Shown: positions 8,291 to 17,316, counted from the first letter of the stretch. The stretch: 64,000 nucleotides of DNA from Streptomyces alfalfae (GCF_004127445.1 NZ_QEXM01000013.1:105417-169416), one strand, 5' to 3'. Program-made: numbers and translations. Notes: generated by a model from the letters alone, not told the origin.

Positions 8291-8328
8291 GTTCAACCGT
8301 CCCGCCCGGGCAGTTGAACGACCGGTCG
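8291..8328. promoter_or_regulatory. StrR-type box and overlapping GACCGG palindrome upstream of the carboxylase operon
   Basis: GTTCAACCG, eleven bases, CAGTTGAAC (8291-8319) is the best StrR-type site in the window. It overlaps by one base the palindrome CGACCGGTCG (8319-8328). It lies about 190 nt upstream of the start codon at 8508, so the StrR-like protein could activate this operon while the exporter's TetR could also contact it. Confidence 0.65.
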
Positions 8329-8507
8329 GGCCCGCGACCGCACGGGATTCCCTCCGCATACGCCTGCATGAATTCTGCACAGCCTTTTATGAATTTCTCA
8401 GGCGTCCGTATTCGTCATTCATTTTCACGCACTACCGCCACCTCCGAGATATATCATCCGAATCCCCGTCATGACTGGGGCATTGATGACCCGGTTGAGG
8501 AGGCAGA

Positions 8508-10088
8508 ATGGGCACCATGCGGGATGCGGTCGACGACCTGCATCGACGCTGTGAAGCCATTGACGCACGTACGGTCCGGATGGCCGAGAAGCAGCATTCA
8601 CAGGGCAGGATGACCGCTCAGGAACGCATAGATCTTCTTCTGGACCCCGGTTCCTTCGTCGAGATCGACCGGTTCGCGCGCCCCGGGTCCGAAGCGGACA
8701 CGGACGGCGAGTACGGCGACGGCGTCATCACCGGATACGGGGAGATCGACGGCCGCACCGTCTGCGTCTTCAGCCAGGACGCCAGCTACAAGGGAGGCTC
8801 GCTCGGCAAGGTGCACGGCCGCCGCATCCTGAAGATCATGGAACTGGCGATGAAGACGGGGCGGCCCCTGATCGGCATCAACGACGGGGGCGGCGCCCGC
8901 ATCCAGGAGGGTGTGGAGTCCCAGGCGATGTACGGGGAGATCTTCCAGCGCAACGTACAGGCGTCGGGCCAGATCCCGCAGATCTCGTTGATCATGGGCT
9001 ACTGCGCGGGCGGCGCCTCGTACTCCCCCGCGCTCACCGACTTCGTGGTCATGGTCGACCAGACCTCACACATGTTCATCACCGGCCCCGACGTGGTGAA
9101 GACGGTCACCGGCGAGGACGTCGGCTTCGAGGACCTCGGCGGCGGCAGGACGCACAGCACGAAGTCGGGCAACGTGCACTACCTGGGCGCCGACGAAGAG
9201 GACGCCCTCTCCTACGTCAGGGTGCTGCTCTCGCACCTGCCGGACAACAACGCCTGCGAGGCCCCCGTCTTCGACGCCATGGACTGGACGGGCAGGCCGC
9301 TGGTCGACCGGGCCCCGCTGGACCTGGAGAAGAAGCTGAACTCGCTGATCCCGGACTCGCCGACCGAGCCGTACGACATGCACGAGGCCATCGAGGGCGT
9401 GGTCGACGACGGTGAGTTCCTGGAGGTCCAGGAGCTGTTCGCGCGAAACATCCTCGTGGGGTTCGCCCGCGTCGAGGGCCGCAGCGTCGGCATCGTCGCA
9501 AACCAGCCGCTGCACTTCGCCGGCTGTCTCGACATCGACGCCGCCGAGAAGGCGGCGCGCTTCGTGCGCACCTGCAACGCGTTCAACGTGCCGATCCTGA
9601 CCTTCGTGGACGTGCCCGGCTTCCTGCCCGGCACCACCCAGGAGTGGAGCGGCATCATCCGGCGCGGCGCGAAGCTCATCTACGCCTACGCCGAGGCGAC
9701 GGTCCCCATGGTCACCGTGATCACGCGCAAGGCGTACGGCGCCGGGTACGACGTGCTGGGCTCCAAGCACCTCGGCGCGGACGTCAACCTGGCCTGGCCC
9801 AGCGCGGAGATCGCGATCATGGGGGCACAGGGCGCGACGAGCATCGTGCACCGCCGCCGGCTGGCGAAGGTGCGCGAGGAGGGCGGGGACGTCGAGGCGG
9901 TCCGGGCGGAGCTGGAACGGGAGTACCAGGACCGCTACTGCACGCCGTACGTGGCGGCCGAACTCGGCTACATCGACGGGGTCATCACCCCCGCGGACAC
10001 CCGCAAGCACGTCGCCGGAGCCCTGCGCGCGCTGCGCAACGAAGCGGTCCCCGCGCCACGGGCGCACCGGGGCAACATCCCCCTGTGA
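8508..10088 (+). CDS. Acyl-CoA carboxylase beta subunit (carboxyltransferase, PccB/AccD type)
   Basis: A 526-residue protein of the size and layout of propionyl-/acetyl-CoA carboxylase beta chains. The N-terminal half contains [13 protein letters not shown] and the oxyanion-hole region [16 protein letters not shown]. The C-terminal half contains [13 protein letters not shown] and [12 protein letters not shown]. These enzymes move CO2 from biotin to an acyl-CoA, making malonyl- or methylmalonyl-type extenders. No biotinylated alpha chain is encoded here, so the subunit would have to use one from elsewhere on the chromosome. The ATG at 8508 follows GAGGAGG closely; a second ATG is three codons later. 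It opens a plus-strand series ending in the acyl-AMP ligase. A 200-base gap follows with a small hairpin (ATGCGGC/GCCGCAT, 10137-10155). Confidence 0.93.
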   Translation: MGTMRDAVDDLHRRCEAIDARTVRMAEKQHSQGRMTAQERIDLLLDPGSFVEIDRFARPGSEADTDGEYGDGVITGYGEIDGRTVCVFSQDASYKGGSLGKVHGRRILKIMELAMKTGRPLIGINDGGGARIQEGVESQAMYGEIFQRNVQASGQIPQISLIMGYCAGGASYSPALTDFVVMVDQTSHMFITGPDVVKTVTGEDVGFEDLGGGRTHSTKSGNVHYLGADEEDALSYVRVLLSHLPDNNACEAPVFDAMDWTGRPLVDRAPLDLEKKLNSLIPDSPTEPYDMHEAIEGVVDDGEFLEVQELFARNILVGFARVEGRSVGIVANQPLHFAGCLDIDAAEKAARFVRTCNAFNVPILTFVDVPGFLPGTTQEWSGIIRRGAKLIYAYAEATVPMVTVITRKAYGAGYDVLGSKHLGADVNLAWPSAEIAIMGAQGATSIVHRRRLAKVREEGGDVEAVRAELEREYQDRYCTPYVAAELGYIDGVITPADTRKHVAGALRALRNEAVPAPRAHRGNIPL

Positions 10089-10288
10089 TCCCGCCCGGGG
10101 AAAAGGACCACGGCCGCGGTCACGGCACCGTCGAATAATGCGGCCGGCCGCCGCATCACGCCTGTGCACTCTTGAGCGCAAGGCGTGAGAATTTAATATG
10201 CGGACCATCCGGGCGGCGCTGGTAGCGTGAAATCCATTCCGGCGGAGGAATTCTATCCGCGGGCATCGAAACTCGGAGGAAGTGAAGA

Positions 10289-11356
10289 ATGACCGCTCCT
10301 GTCTACATCACGTCGGCAGCCGCCTGGATTCCGCCCGCCGAATCGGCCAGAGAAGCAGTGGCCGAAGGCAAGTACGCTGCCGAGGATTTCGAAGAGAACA
10401 AAATGCTCTGCCTGCCGGTCGTCGCGGACGAGACCTCGGTCCCCGACATGGCGGCCTACGCGGCGCGGCGCGCGCTCGACCGTGCCGCGCACGTGGTCGG
10501 CGGCAGACTCGACGCGCTCGTGCACGCCTCCGTGTACCACCAGGGCCGCGACTACTGCTGGACCTCGGGCCCGTACATCCAACGGGAGCTGGGCATCACC
10601 GGCGCCTTCGCGGTGAACGTGCAGCAGCTGTCGAACGGCGGCATGGTCGCGATGGACCTGGCGGTGTCCCAGCTCCAGGCCGGCCGCGGGACGAGCGCCA
10701 TGGTCACCACGTCGGACCGGTTCTGCCTGCCCGGCATGGACCGGTGGCGGGGCGCGTACGGCATCGTCGTCGGCGACGGGGCCACGGCCATGGTGCTCTC
10801 CACCGCCGGCGGCTTCGCCCGCGTACACGCCATCGGGTCCTACACCGACGCCTCGCTGGAGCCGCTGCACCGCGGCAACCACCCCTTCACCACGTCCCCG
10901 CAGCCCAAGGTCGACGACCTGCGCGCGCCCAAGAAGTCCTACCTGGCCAAGGTCGGCAAGGAGTCGGTGATGCAGCGCGCCGAGGTGGCGCTGCAGGACA
11001 TCGTCGGCTCGGTGCTGGACAAGACCGGCCACAAGCTCGACGACTTCGCCAAGATCCTGATGCCCAACATGGGCCACGGCCTGATGACCGCCCAGTTCCT
11101 GGAGCCGCTGGGCATCACCGCCGACCGCTCGCTGATGGACTGGGGCCGCTACACGGGGCACCTGGGCGCGGGCGACCTGCTCGCGGGAGTGGCCCGCGTG
11201 GTGGAGAAGAAGCTCGTCCGCGAGGGCGACCTGGTTCTCCTGGTCAGCGCCGGCGGCGGTTACTCACTGACCGTGGCGGTGCTGGAGATCGAGTCGGTTC
11301 CGGAGTGGCCCGAGGCCACCACGGACTTCGCCCTGCCCGCCGACGTCACGGAATGA
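10289..11356 (+). CDS. KAS III-like protein with a rearranged active site
   Basis: A 355-residue thiolase-fold protein related to 3-oxoacyl-ACP synthase III. Aligned by eye with its neighbour, the nucleophile region reads NVQQLSNGGM, putting Ser115 at the Cys position. The IPHQANG motif becomes MPNMGHG, putting Asn260 at the His position. The FGN motif becomes TGHLGAG, putting His291 at the Asn position. Cys-His-Asn has therefore become Ser-Asn-His. KAS III relatives without Cys are known as acyltransferases or starter-unit selectors (DpsC has Ser), so ester or amide formation is more likely than carbon-carbon condensation. It could also form a heterodimer with the next protein. Its stop overlaps the next start (ATGA), so the two are translationally coupled. 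Confidence 0.85.
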   Translation: MTAPVYITSAAAWIPPAESAREAVAEGKYAAEDFEENKMLCLPVVADETSVPDMAAYAARRALDRAAHVVGGRLDALVHASVYHQGRDYCWTSGPYIQRELGITGAFAVNVQQLSNGGMVAMDLAVSQLQAGRGTSAMVTTSDRFCLPGMDRWRGAYGIVVGDGATAMVLSTAGGFARVHAIGSYTDASLEPLHRGNHPFTTSPQPKVDDLRAPKKSYLAKVGKESVMQRAEVALQDIVGSVLDKTGHKLDDFAKILMPNMGHGLMTAQFLEPLGITADRSLMDWGRYTGHLGAGDLLAGVARVVEKKLVREGDLVLLVSAGGGYSLTVAVLEIESVPEWPEATTDFALPADVTE

Positions 11357-12360
11357 GGCCGCCCATGACCGTGCCCTCAGCACATGTCGCGATACTCGGC
11401 ACCGGGGCCTACGTCCCGGACCGCGTCGTGTCCAACACCGAGGTCGGCGCGCCCGCCGGGGTCGACGACGCCTGGATCGCACGCAAGACCGCCATCCGCG
11501 AGCGCCGGTGGGCCGCGCCGGGGCAGGCCACCTCCGACCTCGCCACCGGCGCCGCGCGCAGGGCCCTGGACGCGGCGGGGATCACGGCGGACCAGCTGTC
11601 CACCATCGTGGTCGCCACCTCGACCCCGGACCACAAGCAGCCGGCCACGGCGGTGTTCGTGCACCGGAACCTGGGCGGGGCCGCGCCCGGCGTCTCGGCG
11701 TTCGACGTGAACGCGGTCTGCGCCGGCTTCACCTTCGCCCTCGACGTGGCCCACGGGATCATCGCCAAGTCCGGCGGCTACGGGCTGGTCATCGGCGCCG
11801 ACCTGTACTCCCAGATCCTGGACCCGGCGGACAAGAAGACCGTGATCCTCTTCGGTGACGGCGCCGGCGCCGCGGTCATCGGCGCGGGTGAGGCCGGCCA
11901 CCACATCCGTACGACGGCGTTCCACATGTACAGCGACCTGTCCGACCTCGTCGTCGTGCCGGCGGGCGGCAGCAGGCTGCCGCACGACCCGCAGACGCAC
12001 GCCGCGGGCCTGCAGTACTTCTCGATGGAGGGGCGCGCCATCCGGGACTTCATCATCAACACGGTGCCCGGGCTGGTGAAGCAGTTCCTGCACGACTGCG
12101 AGGTGCTGCCCACCGACATCGACCACCTGATCCCGCACCAGGCCAACGGGGTCATGCTCGACGACCTGTGGGCCAAGCTCGACCTGCCGAGCGCCACGCT
12201 GCACCGCACGGTCGGCGCGTTCGGCAACGTCGGCTCCGCGTCGGTCCCGCTCACCCTCGACCAGGCGGCCCGCTCCGGGGAGCTGCGCCGGGGCGACCGG
12301 GTGCTGATGCTCGGCATGGGCGGCGGGTTCGCCGTCTCCCTGACGCTGATCGACTGGTGA
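11353..12360 (+). CDS. 3-oxoacyl-ACP synthase III (KAS III, FabH-like)
   Basis: A 335-residue protein from the ATG at 11353, which overlaps the previous stop; an alternative ATG is at 11365. It has the complete FabH triad: Cys in VNAVCAGFTFALD, His in DHLIPHQANG and Asn in VGAFGNVGSAS. The family condenses an acyl-CoA with malonyl-ACP, or transfers acyl groups. Together with the carboxylase subunit upstream it could build or start a short acyl chain for this pathway. Pairing with a triad-altered paralogue suggests that the two act on the same acyl substrate. Confidence 0.92.
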   Translation: MRPPMTVPSAHVAILGTGAYVPDRVVSNTEVGAPAGVDDAWIARKTAIRERRWAAPGQATSDLATGAARRALDAAGITADQLSTIVVATSTPDHKQPATAVFVHRNLGGAAPGVSAFDVNAVCAGFTFALDVAHGIIAKSGGYGLVIGADLYSQILDPADKKTVILFGDGAGAAVIGAGEAGHHIRTTAFHMYSDLSDLVVVPAGGSRLPHDPQTHAAGLQYFSMEGRAIRDFIINTVPGLVKQFLHDCEVLPTDIDHLIPHQANGVMLDDLWAKLDLPSATLHRTVGAFGNVGSASVPLTLDQAARSGELRRGDRVLMLGMGGGFAVSLTLIDW

Positions 12361-12385
12361 CCAGGTCGCTGGAGAGGAGACGGTC

Positions 12386-13420
12386 ATGGAATACCGACGG
12401 CTCGGAGCCTCCGGTCTGCACGTCCCGGTCCTGAGTCTGGGCGCGGCCACGTTCGGCGGCCGCGGCAGCCTGTTCAGCGCCTGGGGCAACACCGACGAGC
12501 AGCAGGCGCGGGGCATGGTCGACATCTGTCTGGACGCCGGTGTGTCGATGTTCGACACCGCCGACGTCTACTCGGACGGGGAGTCGGAGAAGCTGCTCGG
12601 CGCGGCGATCGCCGGGCGCCGGGACCGGGTGCTGCTGTCCACCAAGACGGGCACTCCCACCGGTGACGGGCCCGGCGAGATGGGCTCGGGGCGGGCCCGG
12701 CTGATCAAGGCGGTCGAGGGGTCGCTGCGCCGTCTGCGCGTGGAGCACATCGACCTGTTCCAGTTGCACGTCTTCGACTCCGGCACCCCGGTCGAGGAGA
12801 CGCTCGCGGCCCTGGACGACCTGGTCCGCTCGGGCAAGATCCGCTACGTGGGCGCGTCGAACTTCGCCGGCTGGCAGCTGATGAAGTCCCTGGCCGCCGC
12901 CGACCGGCGCGGCTTTCCCCGCTATGTCGCCCATCAGGTCTACTACTCGCTCGCCGGCCGTGACTACGAGTGGGAGCTCATGCCGCTCGCCCACGACCAG
13001 GGCGTGGGCGCGGTGGTGTGGAGCCCGCTGGGCTGGGGCCGCCTGACGGGGAAGGTCCGCCGCGGACAGCCGCTGCCGGAGGCGAGCCGACTGCACCGTA
13101 CGGCCGCGGCCGCACCGCCGATCGACGACGAGCGGCTGTACGACCTGGTCGACGTGCTCGACGACATCGCCGCGGAGACGGGCCGGACCGTGCCTCAAGT
13201 GGCGCTGAACTGGCTCCTGACCCGGCCGACAGTGGCGACGGTCATCATCGGTGCGCGCAACGAGCAGCAGTTGCGGGACAACCTGGGCGCGGTCGGCTGG
13301 CAGCTGGACGCCGAGCAGTTGTCCCGGCTCGACAAGGCCAGTTCGGTCACCGCGCCGTACCCGTACCACATGTACAGCCGGCTGCGCGGATTCAAACCGT
13401 TGAGTCCTTCGCTGGTGTGA
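12386..13420 (+). CDS. Aldo/keto reductase (voltage-channel beta-subunit-like AKR)
   Basis: A 344-residue TIM-barrel oxidoreductase. The catalytic tetrad is visible: Asp and Tyr in FDTADVYSDG, Lys in LSTKTG and His in LFQLHVFD. The NADPH-binding end reads GASNF and, near the C-terminus, TVIIGARNEQQL. It would reduce a carbonyl to an alcohol with NADPH. It follows the KAS III gene after about 25 nt with GAGAGGAG before its ATG, so it belongs to the same operon. The substrate is not predictable; a beta-keto group made by the KAS III proteins is one possibility. Confidence 0.92.
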   Translation: MEYRRLGASGLHVPVLSLGAATFGGRGSLFSAWGNTDEQQARGMVDICLDAGVSMFDTADVYSDGESEKLLGAAIAGRRDRVLLSTKTGTPTGDGPGEMGSGRARLIKAVEGSLRRLRVEHIDLFQLHVFDSGTPVEETLAALDDLVRSGKIRYVGASNFAGWQLMKSLAAADRRGFPRYVAHQVYYSLAGRDYEWELMPLAHDQGVGAVVWSPLGWGRLTGKVRRGQPLPEASRLHRTAAAAPPIDDERLYDLVDVLDDIAAETGRTVPQVALNWLLTRPTVATVIIGARNEQQLRDNLGAVGWQLDAEQLSRLDKASSVTAPYPYHMYSRLRGFKPLSPSLV

Positions 13421-13435
13421 CGCAAGGAGAGTTCC

Positions 13436-14371
13436 TTGGGCATGGACCGTTTCGTCCGCGCATTGATCAAGTGGCAGGCCGGCGGGCGACCCGAACCGGC
13501 GCGCACCCTCCCCGTGGCGCAGGTGCGCGCCCGCTACGCCGCGCAGGCGGCTCACGCGCGCGGCGGCGCCGCGCGGGATGCGGGCATCGAGACGAAGGAC
13601 CACGTGCTGGACGCCGTCGACGGCGAGTTCGGCGTCCGGACGTATCTGCCGCCCACCGACCGGGGGCGTCTGGTGACGTATCTGCACGGGGGCGGGTGGG
13701 TGGTCGGTGACGTCGACACGCACGATCCGGTGTGCCGTCGTGTCGCCGGCGTCCTCGGCGCGGTCGTCGTCTCCGTCGGCTACCGGCGTGCGCCGGAGCA
13801 CCCGCACCCCGGGCCGCTGCGGGACGGCATCGCCGCCTCGGAGTGGGCGGACCGCGCCTTCCCCGGCCGCCACCACGTGATCGCCGGGGACAGCGCGGGC
13901 GGGGCCCTGGCCGTCGGGACCGCGATGCACCACCGTGACCACGGCGGCATCCGGTTCGCCGCGCAGCTGCTGGTGTATCCGCCGGCCGACCCCTACCTTC
14001 GGTCGCCGTCCGTCCGCCGGTACGGCACGGGGTACCTGTCGGAGGTCGACGACCTGCGCTGGTACTACGACCAGTACGTTCCGGACCCGGCACGCCGCGC
14101 GGACCGGGAGATCGACCTGCTGGGCGCCGATCACCGGGGGCTGCCGCCCACCGTGGTCGGCACGGCCGAGTTCGACCCGTTGCACGACGAGGGTGTCGAG
14201 CTCGCGGTGCGCCTGGCGGCCCACGGCGTCGAGGTGCACCACGTGCCCGCTCCGGGGCTGGTGCACGGATACCTCCTCATGGCCGACATCGTCCCGGCCG
14301 CCGCGGTGGCGACGAAGAAGGTGCTGACGGCGGTGGAACAGATGCTGGCCCCGATGCCCATGGCGCAGTAG
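13436..14371 (+). CDS. HSL-type alpha/beta hydrolase (esterase/lipase)
   Basis: About 311 residues. The oxyanion-hole motif HGGGW and nucleophile motif GDSAGG define the hormone-sensitive-lipase family. The acid residue is in AEFDPLHDEG and the His in GLVHGYLL. The start is TTG at 13436 (AAGGAGA five nt upstream) or ATG at 13442. In the operon it lies between the aldo/keto reductase and the acyl-AMP ligase. It may hydrolyse an ester or release an intermediate; no secretion signal is seen. Confidence 0.88.
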   Translation: MGMDRFVRALIKWQAGGRPEPARTLPVAQVRARYAAQAAHARGGAARDAGIETKDHVLDAVDGEFGVRTYLPPTDRGRLVTYLHGGGWVVGDVDTHDPVCRRVAGVLGAVVVSVGYRRAPEHPHPGPLRDGIAASEWADRAFPGRHHVIAGDSAGGALAVGTAMHHRDHGGIRFAAQLLVYPPADPYLRSPSVRRYGTGYLSEVDDLRWYYDQYVPDPARRADREIDLLGADHRGLPPTVVGTAEFDPLHDEGVELAVRLAAHGVEVHHVPAPGLVHGYLLMADIVPAAAVATKKVLTAVEQMLAPMPMAQ

Positions 14372-14404
14372 CGCCGATGACCCCGTTCCGCTCGAAATCC
14401 CCGC

Positions 14405-16198
14405 ATGCATGAGGAGATCCGACCCGTGACCAGCACCGGACCGAATGTGACCGTGGACGTGCGCACCCTGGCGGACGCCCTGCAGTTGCGCGGCGAGACA
14501 CAGCCCGGCCAGACCGCCTACGTCTTCCTGCGCGACGGCGAGGAGCCCGGTGAGACGCTCACCTACGGCGGCCTGCACCGCGACGCCGCCGCGCGGGCGG
14601 CCACGTTCGCCGCCCAGGGGCTCTCCGGGCGCGGCGCCGTGCTGCTCTATCCGGCCGGGCCGGAGTTCGTCCGCACCCTGCTGGGGTGCATGTATGCGCG
14701 GGTGGCCAGCGCGCCCGTGCAGGTGCCGCGGCGCCGCGAGGAGGTGGAGCGGCTGCGCCGGATCGCCGACGACGCCGGGACCTCGACCGTCCTGACCACC
14801 GCGGAGGTCGCGGGCGAGGTGCGTGCCCGCTTCGGTGACATGCCGGAGTTGCACGGGCTGAGGTGGGTCGCCACCGACACGCTGCGCCACGACCCCGATA
14901 GCGTCGCCCCGGCCCTGCCGGGCCCCGAGGACATCGCGCTGCTCCAGTACACCTCCGGCTCGACCGGCAGCCCCAAGGGCGTCATGGTCAGCCACGCCAA
15001 CTTCCTCGCCAACGTCATCGAGACCGATCAGCTGTGGCCGTGCCGGCCGGGCAGCGCGGTCGTCAACTGGCTGCCCCTCTTTCATGACATGGGCATGCTC
15101 TTCGGGGTGGTCATGCCGCTGTGGGCGGGCATCCCCTCGTATCTGATGGCGCCGGAGGCCTTCATCCGCCGCCCGGCCCGCTGGCTGGAGGCCATCGCCC
15201 GCTTTGGCGGCACGCACGCCGCCGCGCCCAGCTTCGCCTACGAGCTGTGCGTGCGGGCCGCGGCGGAGGGCAGGACCGGGGGCGTCGGTGACCTCTCCCG
15301 GTGGCGTGTGGCCGCCAACGGGGCCGAGCCGGTGCGCTGGAGCACCGTGCGCGCGTTCACCGACGCCTTCGCGCCGCACGGCTTCGACCCGCGTGCCATG
15401 TGCCCCGGATACGGCCTTGCGGAGAACACGTTGAAGGCCACGGGCTCCCGCCGGGACCGGGAGCCCACCGTCTTGTGGCTGTCCGCCGAGGCCCTGCGCA
15501 ACGGCACCGCGCAGCCCGTCGACGACCGTGCCGCCGACGCCGTCCCGCTGGTCGGCAGCGGCGGCACGGTGGGCGGCACCCGGGTGGACATCGTCGACCC
15601 CGCCACGCACCGCCTTCTGCTCGAGGGGCAGGTCGGCGAGATCTGGATCAGCGGTCCCTGTGTGGCGCGGGGCTACCACGGGCGCGCCGAGGCGAGCGAG
15701 GAGACCTTCCGGGCCCGCCTCGCCGGCCCCAAGGCGTCCGGCGCGCCGCGGTTGCGCACCGGGGACCTGGGATTCCTGCACGGCGGGGAACTGTTCGTCA
15801 CCGGGCGTCTGAAGGACGTCATCATCCGCAAGGGGCGCAACCACTACCCGCAGGACATCGAGCTCTCCGCCGAGCTCGCGCTGCCCGGCTCGCACCCGAA
15901 CTGCGCCGCCGCCTTCTCCAGCGAGGACGGCGAGCGGGAGCGGCTCGTGGTGGTCGTCGAGGCCGACGGCCGGCTCCTGAACTCCCTGGGCGCAAAGGAG
16001 GTGCGCCGCCGGGTGCACGACGCCGTACGGGAGCGGAACAGGATCGTCCCCGACCAGGTGCTCGTCGTCCGGCGCGGCGCCGTGCCCAAAACCTCCAGCG
16101 GCAAGGTGCAGCGCCGGGCGTGCAAGCGGCGCCACGAGAGCGGCGACCTGCCCGTCATCGGCGTGCCCGCGGCGTCGGCGGCCACGACACCGGCGTGA
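14405..16198 (+). CDS. Fatty acyl-AMP ligase (FAAL-type adenylating enzyme)
   Basis: A 597-residue ANL-superfamily protein. The phosphate-binding loop is YTSGSTGSPKGVMVSH. The FAAL hallmark LPLFHDMGM follows. The C-terminal hinge region VTGRLKDVIIRKGRNHYPQD is characteristic of FAALs rather than acyl-CoA ligases. FAALs activate a fatty acid as acyl-AMP and pass it to a carrier protein. Two free carrier proteins are encoded in the facing operon, and the smaller-motif one (21196-21453) is a natural partner. Chain length is not readable from sequence. It is the last gene before a strong terminator. Confidence 0.92.
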   Translation: MHEEIRPVTSTGPNVTVDVRTLADALQLRGETQPGQTAYVFLRDGEEPGETLTYGGLHRDAAARAATFAAQGLSGRGAVLLYPAGPEFVRTLLGCMYARVASAPVQVPRRREEVERLRRIADDAGTSTVLTTAEVAGEVRARFGDMPELHGLRWVATDTLRHDPDSVAPALPGPEDIALLQYTSGSTGSPKGVMVSHANFLANVIETDQLWPCRPGSAVVNWLPLFHDMGMLFGVVMPLWAGIPSYLMAPEAFIRRPARWLEAIARFGGTHAAAPSFAYELCVRAAAEGRTGGVGDLSRWRVAANGAEPVRWSTVRAFTDAFAPHGFDPRAMCPGYGLAENTLKATGSRRDREPTVLWLSAEALRNGTAQPVDDRAADAVPLVGSGGTVGGTRVDIVDPATHRLLLEGQVGEIWISGPCVARGYHGRAEASEETFRARLAGPKASGAPRLRTGDLGFLHGGELFVTGRLKDVIIRKGRNHYPQDIELSAELALPGSHPNCAAAFSSEDGERERLVVVVEADGRLLNSLGAKEVRRRVHDAVRERNRIVPDQVLVVRRGAVPKTSSGKVQRRACKRRHESGDLPVIGVPAASAATTPA

Positions 16199-16240
16199 GG
16201 GGGGCGCGGCGGCCCGTCGGCCAGCCGCGCCCCCCCTTTT
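16199..16240 (+). terminator. Rho-independent terminator between the two convergent biosynthetic operons
   Basis: GGGGGGCGCGGC (16199-16210) pairs with GCCGCGCCCCCC (16224-16235), followed by TTTT. It starts right after the acyl-AMP ligase stop and lies just before the converging halogenase stop at 16260. Confidence 0.85.
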
Positions 16241-16259
16241 CCTGGGGCGGGTCCGGAGC

Positions 16260-17225
16260 TCAGGAACGGGCGGGCGCGCCGTCGCCGCGGCGGCGGAAGG
16301 CACGGCCGGTGGTGGTGCCCGTGGCGAGGCGGTTGTGGCCGAAGCGGTCCTCGCCGCTGACCAGGACCGTCCCATACCGTTCGAGGCTCGCCCGACCGCC
16401 GTACTCCTCGACCTCCGAGGCGCCGGGGTAGACCCGCACGCAGGTGGGGACGTAGCGCGCCGAGAAGCCCATGCGCATGCGTCTGGTTCGGCCGGCGTGC
16501 GGGTGCGAGGCGTGCAGCAGACGCGAGGAGAAGAGGACGAACTGCCCGGCGCGCATGTCCACGGACACGGCCTGTGACTCGTCCGGCTGCCAGCCGGGGT
16601 CGATCTGGAGTTCGCGGTAGTCGTAGCCGAAGAAGCCGCGCCGGACGCCGTTCTTCTCCACGGAGATGTTCCGGTCGGGGTCGTAGCGCATCGGCTTGGT
16701 CTCGTCGTAGTACATGGTGCGGTGTGTGCCCGGGATGAACTGCAGGCCGCCCATGTCGGCGGTGGCGTCGGTGAACGCGCACCACACCGTGAGGGAGCCG
16801 CTCTGCTCCGAGCCCCGCGGCCACTGGATCTGGGGCCGGCCGCAGGCGTTGGCGAAGGTGGCCGCCTGGTGCCAGTCCGTGCCCTCGTTGCCCGGGTACT
16901 TGGGGAAGAAGTCCGAGCGCCAGCACAGCACGTCCTCGCCGAGCACGGAGGCGACCCGGTCCACGATGCGCGGCTGGGTGATGTGCTCGGCGAGGAAGGC
17001 GTTGTCGAGGTGCCGGTCGTAGTTGGACAGGTTCGCCGCTCCCGACCCGTCGGATTCCTCCCGGTACACCGCGGCGCTGCGGTCGGCGAGGGCCTGGCGG
17101 GCCCTGGCCCATTTCCGCTCGATCTCGTCGGGCTGGTAGAGCGTGAAGGGGCCCGCGTAGCCATTCCGGTGGAAGTTCGCCAACTCCTCGGCGGTGAGCC
17201 GGAAGCCGTGCTGTGGAGCGGACAT
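16260..17225 (-). CDS. SyrB2-like Fe(II)/2-oxoglutarate-dependent halogenase acting on a carrier-bound substrate
   Basis: A 321-residue protein from the ATG at 17225, preceded by GAGGAG. It belongs to the PhyH superfamily, but its closest remembered relative is SyrB2, the syringomycin Thr chlorinase. They share stretches such as [34 protein letters not shown]-like [27 protein letters not shown] and EEYGGR. The iron site is His119-Gln-Ala121 and His238. Ordinary hydroxylases have Asp or Glu where Ala121 stands; loss of that carboxylate is what lets chloride bind iron. Arg257 matches the 2-oxoglutarate-binding Arg. The SyrB2 group acts on aminoacyl groups tethered to carrier proteins, and this operon encodes a carrier protein and its amino acid ligase. 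Chlorination of an unactivated methyl or methylene carbon is therefore likely. The exact substrate is inferred only. Confidence 0.9.
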   Translation of the reverse strand: MSAPQHGFRLTAEELANFHRNGYAGPFTLYQPDEIERKWARARQALADRSAAVYREESDGSGAANLSNYDRHLDNAFLAEHITQPRIVDRVASVLGEDVLCWRSDFFPKYPGNEGTDWHQAATFANACGRPQIQWPRGSEQSGSLTVWCAFTDATADMGGLQFIPGTHRTMYYDETKPMRYDPDRNISVEKNGVRRGFFGYDYRELQIDPGWQPDESQAVSVDMRAGQFVLFSSRLLHASHPHAGRTRRMRMGFSARYVPTCVRVYPGASEVEEYGGRASLERYGTVLVSGEDRFGHNRLATGTTTGRAFRRRGDGAPARS

Positions 17226-17256
17226 GTCTCTCCTCGGTGATGGCTCGGGACGGTTG

Positions 17257-17279
17257 CGGGGCCCTGTCAGGGGGCCCCG
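17257..17279. other. Hairpin between decarboxylase and halogenase genes
   Basis: CGGGGCCC and GGGCCCCG pair over 8 bp around a 7-base loop in the gap before the halogenase start. It may stabilise, attenuate or separate the transcripts; it lacks a U-tract. Confidence 0.4.
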
Positions 17280-17316
17280 GAACACATCGCGGACGTCGGT
17301 GGCGGATTCGTGTGGG

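Noticed and set aside
5961..8369. An 802-codon minus-strand frame covering the exporter and its regulator
   Set aside because: It is out of frame with the real exporter and antisense to the TetR gene; no domain is recognisable.
12251..17164. A 1637-codon open frame on the minus strand opposite the plus-strand operon
   Set aside because: It is antisense to four clear enzyme genes and arises from their GC-rich third positions; the composition is Arg/Ala/Gly-rich with no domain.
16260..17225. Ordinary phytanoyl-CoA-type hydroxylase
   Set aside because: The iron-binding carboxylate is replaced by Ala121, and the whole sequence follows SyrB2 rather than hydroxylases.
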